Part shown: positions 1-8,250 of the stretch, in pieces
Numbering within the stretch: the stretch's first letter is position 1
Layout: each line of letters opens with the position of its first letter
Assembly: GCA_017472575.1 (NCBI GenBank)
Contig: JAFUPX010000024.1
Coordinates: 1-49,445, forward strand
Direction of reading: 5' to 3'
DNA: 49,445 nucleotides
Origin: Clostridia bacterium
GTDB lineage: Bacteria; Bacillota; Clostridia; Oscillospirales; Acutalibacteraceae
Made by a program: the position numbers and the translations under genes
Notes under the pieces: model-generated
Databases searched by the model: none
What the model saw: the letters and a program-made list of their open reading frames with translations, nothing else
What the model was told of the DNA's origin: nothing

Positions 1-475
1 GTCCTGTACTATCTGGGGTGAAGCTAACAAAATATAGGTGCTTTCCTTGCTCTTTATAGCACAACATTCCTGATTCATCCTGCAACACTGAAAAAAATAT
101 GTCATATCGTGATGACGATGGATTTACGCAAAATGTTTTTCTACAACCGTTAGAAAACTCGAACGTTAAAAAATATTTTGTGACGGTTGTTTTGGTGCCG
201 TTAGATAGAATTGTTTTTGCTACATTAATATCTTTCGAAATCAACCGAACAAATTCGCTTTTTATTGGAAGCAGAACTTTAAGTGTGCGATTCCAAATAG
301 CTGGGACTAATGCAAAAGAAGTAATAAAAAGTATTGTAAATATCGAAAAGAAAACATTACGTAAGTCAAAATTTCTATTTTGTTGCATTCTATACCCAAA
401 AATAATTGAAAAAATCATAACACCAAAGTATATACAATTCAATAATAAGCCCAACCAATTAAAAATCTTTTTTAT
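1..475 (-). CDS. DUF2500-like membrane-anchored protein, 3' end outside window
   Basis: The frame is open on the minus strand from 475 to the left edge (158 codons) and reads as a small protein. It begins MKKIFNWLGLLL-like, has two hydrophobic stretches in about the first 65 residues, then a soluble part with a KYFLTFEFSNG...F-V stretch and DESGMLCYK near the edge. That pattern resembles DUF2500 proteins, whose function is unknown. The natural start position, 8 nt after an AGGGAG Shine-Dalgarno (484-489), is ATA rather than ATG. The alternative TTG and ATG codons further in have no ribosome site. So either a rare ATA start is used or the start codon has mutated. An overlapping plus-strand frame at 99-491 is a shadow. 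The family call is tentative; the coding strand is more certain. Confidence 0.5.
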   Translation of the reverse strand, partial: MKKIFNWLGLLLNCIYFGVMIFSIIFGYRMQQNRNFDLRNVFFSIFTILFITSFALVPAIWNRTLKVLLPIKSEFVRLISKDINVAKTILSNGTKTTVTKYFLTFEFSNGCRKTFCVNPSSSRYDIFFSVLQDESGMLCYKEQGKHLYFVSFTPDSTG

Positions 476-591
476 ACAAATTACTCCCTAACACAGCTTA
501 TTTTAACGCATTTCATAATATTATTATAGATAATAAGCACGGCAAAGTCAACAGAATATACTATTCTCCATGCCAAAAAGAGGTATAAAAA

Positions 592-614
592 ACGGGTCGG
601 AAAAACCGACCCGT
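592..614 (-). terminator. Intrinsic terminator after thiT
   Basis: The 9-bp perfect stem ACGGGTCGG/CCGACCCGT has an A5 loop. On the minus strand it is followed by a T6 run. It lies 13 bp past the thiT stop codon. Confidence 0.9.
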
Positions 615-627
615 ACAATTACTAATA

Positions 628-1188
628 TTAATCAATATACTTTTTTATCTGCGGAACCTTGAAGAGCATAACCGAGCCGATAACCGTTAAGATAAGCTCG
701 GGCAGCATATACCCACCGTTATAGCAGAATGAATAAATCCAAGGATTGCTCCATTCCGACGGCATCCAGATATCAAAGATAACTGCGCCTGAAATAAAGT
801 GGCATACAAATCTTAAAAATACGGCAAGTGCTACTCCCACGCAAATTCCCACATAGCCTTTCTTTTTGAAAATTCCCGAAAAGCCGAGAACGGTGTAAGC
901 GAGGATATAGTCAAGCAGATAGGTTGCAACAAGGCTTACAGGTGAAAGACCCCAGCCGAGAACCTCAACAAAGCTAATCCCCATCTGAATGAGCGAGTAA
1001 ACAAAGCAGGCGCCGAAGCCCCATTTTGTTCCTAGCATCAGTACCAGCATTGCCATAGGCAGCATACTGAGTATCGTTACTCCGCCTCCCAGCGGCATTT
1101 CCACTATCTTAGTAAAGCTTAAAGCAGTGCTTAAAGCCATCATAACAGCGGAGAGGGTGAGTTTGTAGATTGTTTTTTTCTTTTCCAT
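628..1188 (-). CDS. thiT: Energy-coupled thiamine transporter S component ThiT
   Basis: This is the substrate-binding membrane subunit (S component) of an ECF-type thiamine importer. It would work with a shared EcfA/A'/T module that is not in this window. The 186-aa protein has about six hydrophobic segments and the family hallmarks MPLGGGVTILSMLP near residue 31, RFVCHFISGAVIF near 126 and FCYNGGYMLPE near 154, the thiamine-binding loop region. Length matches the family. A GGAGGAAGT ribosome site precedes the ATG. It is a single-gene transcript, with its own consensus promoter, a TPP riboswitch with attenuator upstream and a strong terminator downstream. Thiamine-repressed expression is therefore expected. 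Confidence 0.95.
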   Translation of the reverse strand: MEKKKTIYKLTLSAVMMALSTALSFTKIVEMPLGGGVTILSMLPMAMLVLMLGTKWGFGACFVYSLIQMGISFVEVLGWGLSPVSLVATYLLDYILAYTVLGFSGIFKKKGYVGICVGVALAVFLRFVCHFISGAVIFDIWMPSEWSNPWIYSFCYNGGYMLPELILTVIGSVMLFKVPQIKKYID

Positions 1189-1241
1189 TTTTTACTTCCT
1201 CCAAAATAATTATTAAGCAATATTCCTGAAGAAAATAAAAA

Positions 1242-1268
1242 ATGCCGCAGGCAATATACCTGCGGCAT
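1242..1268 (-). terminator. Attenuator hairpin of the TPP riboswitch
   Basis: The 10-bp stem ATGCCGCAGG/CCTGCGGCAT lies between the TPP aptamer and thiT. On the minus strand it is followed by TTTTTTATTTT. This is the expected expression platform for transcription termination when TPP is bound. Confidence 0.9.
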
Positions 1269-1280
1269 AGGCTTATCTAT

Positions 1281-1376
1281 TCTCCTACGGCGGCATTATC
1301 CGCATCAGGTTATAGGTCGAAGCCATAGCGTTTTAAGCGGGCTCCCTCTCAGCCTGAGTTTCATCAAGCTCCCTTA
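1281..1376 (-). promoter_or_regulatory. TPP riboswitch (THI element)
   Basis: The minus strand reads GGGAGCTTGATGAAACTCAG, then GCTGAGAGGGAGCC, and later GACCTATAACCTGATGCGGA followed by TAATGCCGCCGTAGGAGA. The CTGAGA and ACCTGATNNGGATAATGCC..CGTAGG blocks are the conserved TPP-binding core. It sits between a consensus promoter and an intrinsic terminator in front of thiT, so it is an OFF switch acting by termination. Confidence 0.95.
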
Positions 1377-1389
1377 TTGCTCGGTTGGT

Positions 1390-1418
1390 ATTATACAACC
1401 TTTTTTTAAAACTGTCAA
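1390..1418 (-). promoter_or_regulatory. Consensus sigma-A promoter of thiT
   Basis: On the minus strand the -35 TTGACA (1413-1418) and -10 TATAAT (1390-1395) are separated by exactly 17 bp. The TGA stop codon of the upstream kinase gene (1415-1417) lies inside the -35 hexamer. The transcript would start just before the TPP aptamer. Confidence 0.85.
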
Positions 1419-2890
1419 GCATTTAAATATCTTTCCGCCTCAAACCAGAAGCAAACGCCGTTCTCTGTATTATAAACTCCGCAATCATTTCCATGCATTT
1501 TCATAACCGCACTGACTATTGAAAGTCCCAAGCCAAAGCGTCCGCTTTCCCTGTTATGGGATTTATCGCCCCTGTAAAAGCTCTGCCATATTCTTTCCAT
1601 ATCCTCATTTTCAATATGACTTCCGGTATTGTAAACCTCTATTTTAACGCTGTTTTCTGACACAACGCTTTCTATCCGCACTTCTCCGCCTTGATTTGTA
1701 TGGCTGGCGGCATTTTCAAGATATGCCTTTAAAACCTGCTCTGTCAAAGAGGGGTCGGCAAAAACAATACAGTCCTTTTGTATGTTGTTTGCGGTTTGAA
1801 TGTTTTTACCCTTAAAAATTCTTTTAAGCATATCTTCCGCCATGACGGATATATCAAACGGCTGCTTGTTTACAGGAATTTGTCCCGACTCGTATTTTGA
1901 AAGCTCCAAAAGGCTTAAAACCAGCTTATTCATTCGAACGCTTTCATCAATAATGGTATCGCAGTATTCCTCTCTGCTTTCGGGATTGATGTTGCATTTA
2001 AGACCCTCGGCATAACCGCTGATAATCGAAATAGGTGTTTTTAGTTCGTGAGAAACATTTGCAACAAACTCTCTGCGCATAACGTCGAGCCGTCTCTCCG
2101 CCTCGATTTCATCCTTTAACCCAGCATTTATTCTTTCAAGGTTTTTAAGTGCAGAGGAGAGGCTGTCCGACAGCTCATTTACCGAAATCGCAAGCTGACC
2201 TACTTCATCTGTTCGGTCTGTTTCAATGCGGCGGTTAAATTTAAGCTGTGCCATATCCTTGGTTATATCGTTCATCTGTGAGATAGGCTTAGAAAACCTC
2301 TTTGCAAAAATCAATACCCAAACAATAGAAAGCGCAAAGCATATAAATGATACTATTATAATAAACTCATTTGCAACCGCCGCCGAGGAATTGATAAGCT
2401 CTTTTTTTATCCTGAGCTCCGCCTGAACACCGTCCGACAAAGAGGTATGGCATACGAGATACTCGCTGTTATCCATTCGTCTTATTGCCTTGTAAAAAGT
2501 AACTCCGCCGCCGAGGTCTTCGGTTTTTTCCGCCCACATATCCTCATGCATCATAACAAATCCCGGCTGACCAGCGGCAAAATAATCCATCATCTGACTG
2601 CCGTAGGTGGTATAAAGAATTTTACCGCTATAGGCATAAATTTCAACATCGAAATTATACTTTTCGCTTATCTCCGAAAGAAGCTCGGACACCTCATTTA
2701 CATTGCTTATATCAAGCTTAGACACCCTTACCGTTTGTTCTTTAAGTCTCCCCTTTTCCCTTGCGGAGAAAAAGGAGGAAAGCAGACTCACATTGCAAAC
2801 CGCAATTACCGCCACAAAGACAGCAAAAATAAGGGCAACCTGTGTGAAAATATTAAACCACAGCTTACTTTTAAGCCCCTTAATTTTCAA
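1415..2890 (-). CDS. Membrane sensor histidine kinase (VanS/PhoR-like)
   Basis: This sensor kinase is probably the partner of the adjacent OmpR-type regulator. The 491-aa protein has a TM helix at about 12-37, an extracellular sensor of about 135 residues and a second TM at about 174-197. A HAMP follows (~196-250), then a HisKA domain with H-box FVANVSHELKTP (phospho-His 281). The HATPase_c has an N box LENAASHT near 391, an NTGSHI G1 box near 421, FYRGDKSH and the G2 box GRFGLGLSI. The start is TTG, overlapping the regulator by 11 bp, with a TGGGGT ribosome site inside the regulator gene, so translation is probably coupled. The signal sensed cannot be read from the sequence. Confidence 0.93.
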   Translation of the reverse strand: MKIKGLKSKLWFNIFTQVALIFAVFVAVIAVCNVSLLSSFFSAREKGRLKEQTVRVSKLDISNVNEVSELLSEISEKYNFDVEIYAYSGKILYTTYGSQMMDYFAAGQPGFVMMHEDMWAEKTEDLGGGVTFYKAIRRMDNSEYLVCHTSLSDGVQAELRIKKELINSSAAVANEFIIIVSFICFALSIVWVLIFAKRFSKPISQMNDITKDMAQLKFNRRIETDRTDEVGQLAISVNELSDSLSSALKNLERINAGLKDEIEAERRLDVMRREFVANVSHELKTPISIISGYAEGLKCNINPESREEYCDTIIDESVRMNKLVLSLLELSKYESGQIPVNKQPFDISVMAEDMLKRIFKGKNIQTANNIQKDCIVFADPSLTEQVLKAYLENAASHTNQGGEVRIESVVSENSVKIEVYNTGSHIENEDMERIWQSFYRGDKSHNRESGRFGLGLSIVSAVMKMHGNDCGVYNTENGVCFWFEAERYLNA

Positions 2891-3554
2891 GCTTATACCC
2901 CATTCCGTATACGGTTTTCAGCTTTGACGCGCCGTAATCCTTTAATTTTGTTCGCAGTCTTGCAATGTGGGAGTCAACCGTGCGGCAGTCCCCCACATAA
3001 TCAAAGCCCCAGATTGCATCAAGCAGCTGCTCTCTTGAGAGTACCCTGCCGGCATTTTCCTTTAAATAATCGAGAAGCTCGAATTCCTTTAAAGTAAGCT
3101 CTAAAAGCTCACCGTCCAGCGTGACGGTAAAAGAATTTTTATCAATAACAAGCCCCTTTATCTGCGGTTTTTCTTCTGCGGCACCGCCGCTTCGGCGAAG
3201 CAATGCCTCAACTCTTTTAACAAGCACTGCCGGAGAAAAAGGCTTAGTTACATATTCATCCACTCCCGATTCAAAGCCTGTAAGCAGGTCAAATTCCTCG
3301 GCTCTGGCGGAAAGCATTATTATCGGGAGATTGCTTGTTTTTCTTATTTCTTTAGTGAGCGTCCAACCGTCAATTTCGGGCATCATAATATCAATTATAG
3401 CAAGAGAAATATCACTCTGAGAATTAAAAATATCAAGAGCCTGTCTGCCGTCCGCCGCGGTAACCGTTTCGTATCCGGCAGAGGTTAAAAAATCCGATAC
3501 AAGAGAAACGATACGCTCCTCATCATCCGCTATGAGAATTTTTTTCTTATCCAT
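2880..3554 (-). CDS. OmpR/VanR-family response regulator
   Basis: The 224-aa response regulator has a receiver domain with acidic pair D10/D11, phospho-acceptor D55 (AIIDIMMPEIDG), S82 and K104 (TKPF). A winged-helix DNA-binding domain follows, with ELTLKEFELLDYL and the DSHIARLRTKL recognition helix, ending GYKLEN. A good GGGAGGAG ribosome site precedes the ATG. It is the first gene of a two-gene operon with the kinase and is divergent from lepA. Target genes are unknown; the pair is adjacent to thiT, but that gene has its own promoter. Confidence 0.95.
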   Translation of the reverse strand: MDKKKILIADDEERIVSLVSDFLTSAGYETVTAADGRQALDIFNSQSDISLAIIDIMMPEIDGWTLTKEIRKTSNLPIIMLSARAEEFDLLTGFESGVDEYVTKPFSPAVLVKRVEALLRRSGGAAEEKPQIKGLVIDKNSFTVTLDGELLELTLKEFELLDYLKENAGRVLSREQLLDAIWGFDYVGDCRTVDSHIARLRTKLKDYGASKLKTVYGMGYKLEN

Positions 3555-3623
3555 TTTAACTCCTCCCTGTTAATTATCATACTTTTAATATTTATTTATT
3601 TTATTAAGAATTTGTAAATCTGT

Positions 3624-3652
3624 TTGTATTCTACCACAAAATATGATAAAAT
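3624..3652 (+). promoter_or_regulatory. Likely lepA-operon promoter
   Basis: The -35-like TTGTAT (3624-3629), a 17-bp spacer and the -10 TAAAAT (3647-3652) lie about 35 bp before the lepA start. It was identified by eye only. Confidence 0.6.
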
Positions 3653-3685
3653 GATAGGCAAGAAAATTAAAAGGAGAAAATGTAA

Positions 3686-5491
3686 GTGTCATTCCCTCTT
3701 GATAAAATAAGAAATTTTTGTATTGTCGCTCATATTGACCACGGCAAATCCACCCTTGCAGACCGCCTTTTAGAGCTTACAAGCTCGGTAGCTCAGCGGG
3801 ATATGGAGGACCAGATACTTGACAGTATGGATTTGGAGCGCGAGCGCGGAATAACCATCAAGGCTCACGCCGTAACCCTTTATTATACCGCAGCGGACGG
3901 TGAAGAGTACGAGCTTAATTTAATAGACACCCCCGGTCACGTTGACTTTAACTATGAGGTTTCCCGTTCACTTGCCGCCTGTGAAGGAGCAGTGCTTGTT
4001 GTGGACGCTTCTCAGGGAATAGAAGCCCAGACCCTTGCCAACACCTATTTGGCGGTTGACCACGGACTTGAAATTCTGCCTGTTGTAAATAAAATTGATT
4101 TACCCTCTGCCGAGCCTGAGCGCATAAAGCAGGAAATCGAGGATGTTATCGGTATTCCGGCGGACGGCGCACCGTTAATTTCGGCTAAAACAGGAATTAA
4201 TGTTGAAGAGGTTCTTGAAAAAATAGTTACTGAGATCCCTGCACCTAAGGGGGACAGCTCAGCTCCGCTTTCGGCTCTTATTTTCGACTCGTATTATGAC
4301 CCGTATAAGGGTGTTATCGTATATTTCAGAGTTATGAGCGGTAAATTGAAAGCCGGAGACCGTATTAAAATGATGGCTACCGGTGCGGAATTCGATGTTA
4401 TTGAAATCGGAAGAAAAAGAGCTACGAGCCTTGAAAGCTGTGACTGTCTCGAAGCGGGAGAGGTTGGCTATTTGGCCGCTTCTATAAAGACCGTAAGCGA
4501 GGCGAGAGTAGGTGACACGATAACCCTTTGCTCGAACCCCGCCTCAGAGCCGCTTGCAGGCTACAGAAAGGTAAACCCTGTAGTTTTCTGCGGAATTTAT
4601 CCGGCAGACGGTGCAAAATATCCTGAGCTTCGCGAAGCTCTCGAAAAGCTACAGCTTAACGATGCATCATTGCTCTTTGAGCCTGAAACCTCTACTGCTC
4701 TGGGCTTTGGTTTCCGTTGCGGATTTTTAGGTCTTCTTCATATGGAAATCATACAGGAGCGATTAGATCGTGAATATAATCTTGACCTTGTCACAACCGC
4801 TCCCAGCGTTGAATATAAATTTGAGCTTACCACAGGCGAGACGGTTACGGTTGACAACCCCACCAACTATCCCGACCCCGCAGTTATTGCCAATGCCTTA
4901 GAGCCTGTAGCTGATGTTCATATCTACAGCCCAAGCGAATATGTTGGCACAATAATGCAGCTTTGCGAGGAGCGACGCGGCTTTTATACAGATATGAAAT
5001 ATATGGGAGACAGAGTTGATATTCACTATGTTATGCCTATGGGGGAAATCGTTTATGATTTCTTTGACGCACTTAAATCACGCACAAAGGGATATGCGAG
5101 CTACGATTATGAAATGAAAGGCTATGAAAAATCAAAGCTTGTAAAATTAGATGTTATGCTCGCAGGCGATGTTGTGGATGCACTTTCGTTTATAGTATTC
5201 TCTGACAATGCCTACACAAGAGCCAGAAAAATTGCCGAAAAGCTAAAAGACTATATCCCCCGCCAGCTTTTTGAGGTACCTGTTCAGGTTGCCGTTGGCG
5301 GTAAAATAATTGCAAGAGAGACCGTTAAGGCGCTTAGAAAAGACGTTCTTGCAAAGTGCTACGGCGGCGATATAACCAGAAAGAAAAAACTGCTCGAAAA
5401 GCAGAAGGAAGGTAAAAAGAGAATGAGAAGACTGGGTACTGTTGAAGTACCGCAGGAGGCATTTATGGCTGTTCTCAAGCTTGATGATTAA
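3686..5491 (+). CDS. lepA: Elongation factor 4 (LepA GTPase)
   Basis: This ribosome-dependent translational GTPase is associated with back-translocation and ribosome biogenesis. The 601-aa length matches the family. The G-domain carries [16 protein letters not shown] (P-loop), [14 protein letters not shown] and NKIDLPSA. The LepA-specific C-terminal region ends in [11 protein letters not shown]-like sequence (read here [17 protein letters not shown]). The start is GTG at 3686, 9 nt after AAGGAG. A minimal ATG-TAA (3680-3685) lies between the ribosome site and GTG. It is the first gene of a plus-strand run to 9830, with the next gene overlapping its stop. Confidence 0.97.
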   Translation: MSFPLDKIRNFCIVAHIDHGKSTLADRLLELTSSVAQRDMEDQILDSMDLERERGITIKAHAVTLYYTAADGEEYELNLIDTPGHVDFNYEVSRSLAACEGAVLVVDASQGIEAQTLANTYLAVDHGLEILPVVNKIDLPSAEPERIKQEIEDVIGIPADGAPLISAKTGINVEEVLEKIVTEIPAPKGDSSAPLSALIFDSYYDPYKGVIVYFRVMSGKLKAGDRIKMMATGAEFDVIEIGRKRATSLESCDCLEAGEVGYLAASIKTVSEARVGDTITLCSNPASEPLAGYRKVNPVVFCGIYPADGAKYPELREALEKLQLNDASLLFEPETSTALGFGFRCGFLGLLHMEIIQERLDREYNLDLVTTAPSVEYKFELTTGETVTVDNPTNYPDPAVIANALEPVADVHIYSPSEYVGTIMQLCEERRGFYTDMKYMGDRVDIHYVMPMGEIVYDFFDALKSRTKGYASYDYEMKGYEKSKLVKLDVMLAGDVVDALSFIVFSDNAYTRARKIAEKLKDYIPRQLFEVPVQVAVGGKIIARETVKALRKDVLAKCYGGDITRKKKLLEKQKEGKKRMRRLGTVEVPQEAFMAVLKLDD

Positions 5492-6284
5492 AATGAAGAC
5501 CAAAAAAAATATCCTTACAATTCTTCCGGCAGTAACCCTTGTTTTAATAGGCTTATTTACGGTATACATTATACTTTCCTCTTATTTTTACGCTAAACCT
5601 GAGGAGCCGGAACGCGAAATTTCCTCTGCTGATACAATTCAGGTGGTGCAATCAGTATCCTCCGAGGCTGTTTCTTCGGAAGATAACACCTCTCCCTCAG
5701 GGCTTGATGAGGCCTTTTCAGAGCTTATTCTTGTAAATGCACAAAATCCCCTGCCTGAGGATTATGCCGTACCTGAGCTTGCCGAAATACCTGCACAGTA
5801 TTTAAACGGCGAGCTTACACAGATAAGCAAGGATGTTTTACCGTTTCTTTTAGCTATGATCGAAGCCGCAAGCAGGGACGGTGTTAATCTTCTCGTCCGT
5901 TCGCCCTACCGTTCATACGATACACAAACTATGCTTTTCAACAATCAGGTACAGAAAGAAATAAACAAGGGCTATTCAAGGCAGCAAGCGGAAATAAATG
6001 CAGCAACGGTTGTTGCCCGACCTGGCACCAGTGAGCATCAAACAGGGCTTGCCGTTGATATAAATTCTACAGCAAGCACCTTTGAAAACACAGCTGAGTT
6101 CCAATGGATGCAAGAACATTGTGCGGAATACGGCTTTATTATGCGATATCCCGAAAACAAAACCGAAATAACAGGTATAATTTACGAGCCTTGGCATTAC
6201 CGTTTTGTCGGAATAAACACTGCAAAGGAAATAAGCTCGCTTGGAATATGCCTTGAAGAATATTTTAGTATTAAAGGTGAGTAA
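5484..6284 (+). CDS. VanY-type D,D-carboxypeptidase (peptidase M15B)
   Basis: This is a zinc D-alanyl-D-alanine carboxypeptidase that trims peptidoglycan stem peptides. The ~266-aa protein has an N-terminal TM anchor (about residues 9-35) and a Ser/Glu-rich linker, so the catalytic domain is extracellular. The M15B motifs are present: SPYRSY near 140, [16 protein letters not shown] with zinc ligands H185 and D192, and EPWHYRFVG with E235 and H238. The start is ATG at 5484 (overlapping lepA by 8 bp) or ATG at 5493. No strong ribosome site is near either, so coupling to lepA is likely. Confidence 0.9.
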   Translation: MIKMKTKKNILTILPAVTLVLIGLFTVYIILSSYFYAKPEEPEREISSADTIQVVQSVSSEAVSSEDNTSPSGLDEAFSELILVNAQNPLPEDYAVPELAEIPAQYLNGELTQISKDVLPFLLAMIEAASRDGVNLLVRSPYRSYDTQTMLFNNQVQKEINKGYSRQQAEINAATVVARPGTSEHQTGLAVDINSTASTFENTAEFQWMQEHCAEYGFIMRYPENKTEITGIIYEPWHYRFVGINTAKEISSLGICLEEYFSIKGE

Positions 6285-6286
6285 AA

Positions 6287-7012
6287 ATGAAGCTTATAAT
6301 TGTTCGCCACGCAGACCCCGATTATTCGATAGACTCTCTTACAAAAAAGGGCTGGCGCGAGGCAGAGCTTTTATCCGAAAGACTTAAAAAGCTAAATATT
6401 AAAAAAGTATATTGCTCTCCGCTCGGCAGAGCTAAGGACACCGCCTCTCTCACCCTTGAAAAAATCGACAAACAGGCTCAAATTTGCGATTGGCTTGAGG
6501 AGTTCAATGCCCGTATAGACGACCCGTATACCGGAGAAGAAAACCGCCGTGTATGGGACTGTATGCCCGCCTTCTGGACAAAGGAAAAAAATTATTTTGA
6601 CAGAGAAGAATGGTGCCATACCGAATTAATGAAAAAAGGCGATGTTGAAAAAAGATACAATGAGGTAGTTTCAGAGCTTGACCGCCTTATCGAAAGTCAC
6701 GGCTACAAACGAGAGGGCAGCCTTTACAGAGCAGTAAACCCAAATTCGGATACCGTTATACTTTTCTGCCATTTCGGGGTTGAATGTGTATTGCTTTCTC
6801 ACCTGCTTGGAATTTCTCCAATGGCTTTATGGCACGGCTTTGTGGCTCTGCCCTCCTCTGTTACGACGCTTATAACCGAGGAACGCGAACAGGGCTTTGC
6901 TTACTGGCGTTGTAAAGGTTTTGGAGATATATCTCATCTATATGCTGCGGATGAGCCGCCCTCCTTTGCGGCGCGCTTCTGCGAAAAATTTACCGACGGG
7001 GACAGACACTGA
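6287..7012 (+). CDS. Histidine phosphatase superfamily protein
   Basis: The 241-aa protein starts MKLIIVRHADPDY, giving the RH catalytic motif of the phosphoglycerate-mutase-like (branch 1) phosphatases. A second catalytic region is ILFCHFGVECVLLSHLL near residue 157, with FCHFG in place of the usual SHG. CSPLGRAKDTA near 43 matches the substrate-binding loop. It starts 2 bp after the carboxypeptidase stop and overlaps the next start by 1 bp (TGATG). The substrate is not inferable. Confidence 0.85.
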   Translation: MKLIIVRHADPDYSIDSLTKKGWREAELLSERLKKLNIKKVYCSPLGRAKDTASLTLEKIDKQAQICDWLEEFNARIDDPYTGEENRRVWDCMPAFWTKEKNYFDREEWCHTELMKKGDVEKRYNEVVSELDRLIESHGYKREGSLYRAVNPNSDTVILFCHFGVECVLLSHLLGISPMALWHGFVALPSSVTTLITEEREQGFAYWRCKGFGDISHLYAADEPPSFAARFCEKFTDGDRH

Positions 7013-8250
7013 TGCTTAAGGATGTTATTATAATCGGTGCAGGAGCATCTGGGCTTTGCGCCGCAATAAAACTAAAACAGCAAAATTCGGCAATTTCTGT
7101 AACCATACTTGAAAGATTGCCGAGAGTAGGTAAAAAAATATCGGTTACAGGTAACGGACGGTGCAACATAACCAACCGCCGCATAGCTCTTGACAGCTAC
7201 CACGGCGAAAAAACCTCCTTTGCGGAATTTGCACTTAAAAAGTATGATAATAGGCTCACCGAGGATTTTTTCTATATGCTCGGTGTTCCCTTTGTTTTCG
7301 AGGAAAACAAGGCTTTCCCCGCCTCTTTTCAGGCTTCAAGCGTTGTTGATGCATTGCGTTTTGCGGCAGATGAGCTTGGCGTTGAGACCTTAACCGAAAC
7401 AAGAGTTACAGATATCTCTCCGCTTAAAAGCGGATACAAGATATCCACCGATAAGGGAGTGTTTGAGGGAAAAACACTGCTTGTTTGTTCGGGGCTTTAC
7501 TCGGGCGGTGAGAAGTTAGGCTGTTCAGGAGATGTTCCGGCGATACTTAAAAGGCTCGGATACAGGGCTGTAAAGGCTACGCCTGCCATAGTTCAGCTTA
7601 AAACCGAAACCGATGTTGTGCGGCGGTTAAAGGGAATAAAAATTAACGCACTCGCAAGGCTACAGAATAACGGAAAGACTGTCCGCAAGGAGTTCGGCGA
7701 GGTACTTTTCTGCGATTACGGCTTATCAGGTCCTCCGATTCTTCAAATTTCAAGAAATGCTTCTCGGCTTGAAGGAAAAATTACAGTTTGTCTTGATTTA
7801 TTCCCTGAAAAACAGGGAAACGAGCTTTTGGAAGAGCTTGTAAAAAGAGCTGAAATTCTTAAAGACAGAAGTCTTGATGAATTTTTCACAGGTATGCTTA
7901 ACAAAAGGCTTGGGCAGACGGTTTTAAAGCTTTGCGGACTTCTCCTTTCTGATACCGCCGCTTCTCTTGATATAAAAGCCTTGAAAAAGGTATGCGATTT
8001 ACTCAAAGGTCTTGAATTTAAGGTCACAGGCAATACAGGCTTTATAAATTCACAGGTTACCGCCGGAGGAATTTCTACAGCCGAGTTTTACGATAAAACA
8101 ATGATGTCCAAAAAACATAAAGGACTTTTCGCCGCGGGCGAAATACTTGATATTGACGGTGACTGCGGCGGATTTAATCTGCAATGGGCATGGTCAAGCG
8201 GTATGTGCGCGGCTGACGGAATAATTTACTACCTCAAGGAGAAAAAATGA
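7012..8250 (+). CDS. NAD(P)/FAD-dependent oxidoreductase, BaiN/HI0933 family
   Basis: This 412-aa flavoprotein has the N-terminal dinucleotide-binding motif IIIGAGASGLCAA and GKKISVTGNGRCNITN, which is diagnostic of the HI0933/YhiN/BaiN family. The C-terminal GEILDIDGDCGGFNLQWAWSSG is the FAD-contacting end. Members include RdsA/BaiN-type bile-acid reductases, but most are uncharacterised, so a bile-acid role should not be assumed. It overlaps both neighbours (1 bp upstream, 4 bp ATGA downstream), indicating operonic translation. Confidence 0.9.
   Translation: MLKDVIIIGAGASGLCAAIKLKQQNSAISVTILERLPRVGKKISVTGNGRCNITNRRIALDSYHGEKTSFAEFALKKYDNRLTEDFFYMLGVPFVFEENKAFPASFQASSVVDALRFAADELGVETLTETRVTDISPLKSGYKISTDKGVFEGKTLLVCSGLYSGGEKLGCSGDVPAILKRLGYRAVKATPAIVQLKTETDVVRRLKGIKINALARLQNNGKTVRKEFGEVLFCDYGLSGPPILQISRNASRLEGKITVCLDLFPEKQGNELLEELVKRAEILKDRSLDEFFTGMLNKRLGQTVLKLCGLLLSDTAASLDIKALKKVCDLLKGLEFKVTGNTGFINSQVTAGGISTAEFYDKTMMSKKHKGLFAAGEILDIDGDCGGFNLQWAWSSGMCAADGIIYYLKEKK

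Noticed and set aside
99-491. Plus-strand open frame of 130 codons
   Set aside because: It has no ribosome site and is antisense to a better coding frame with a recognisable DUF2500-like pattern and Shine-Dalgarno on the minus strand.
2447-3097. Long plus-strand frame antisense to the two-component genes
   Set aside because: Both strands are open, but the minus strand encodes unmistakable kinase and regulator domains; the plus frame shows no domain or ribosome site.
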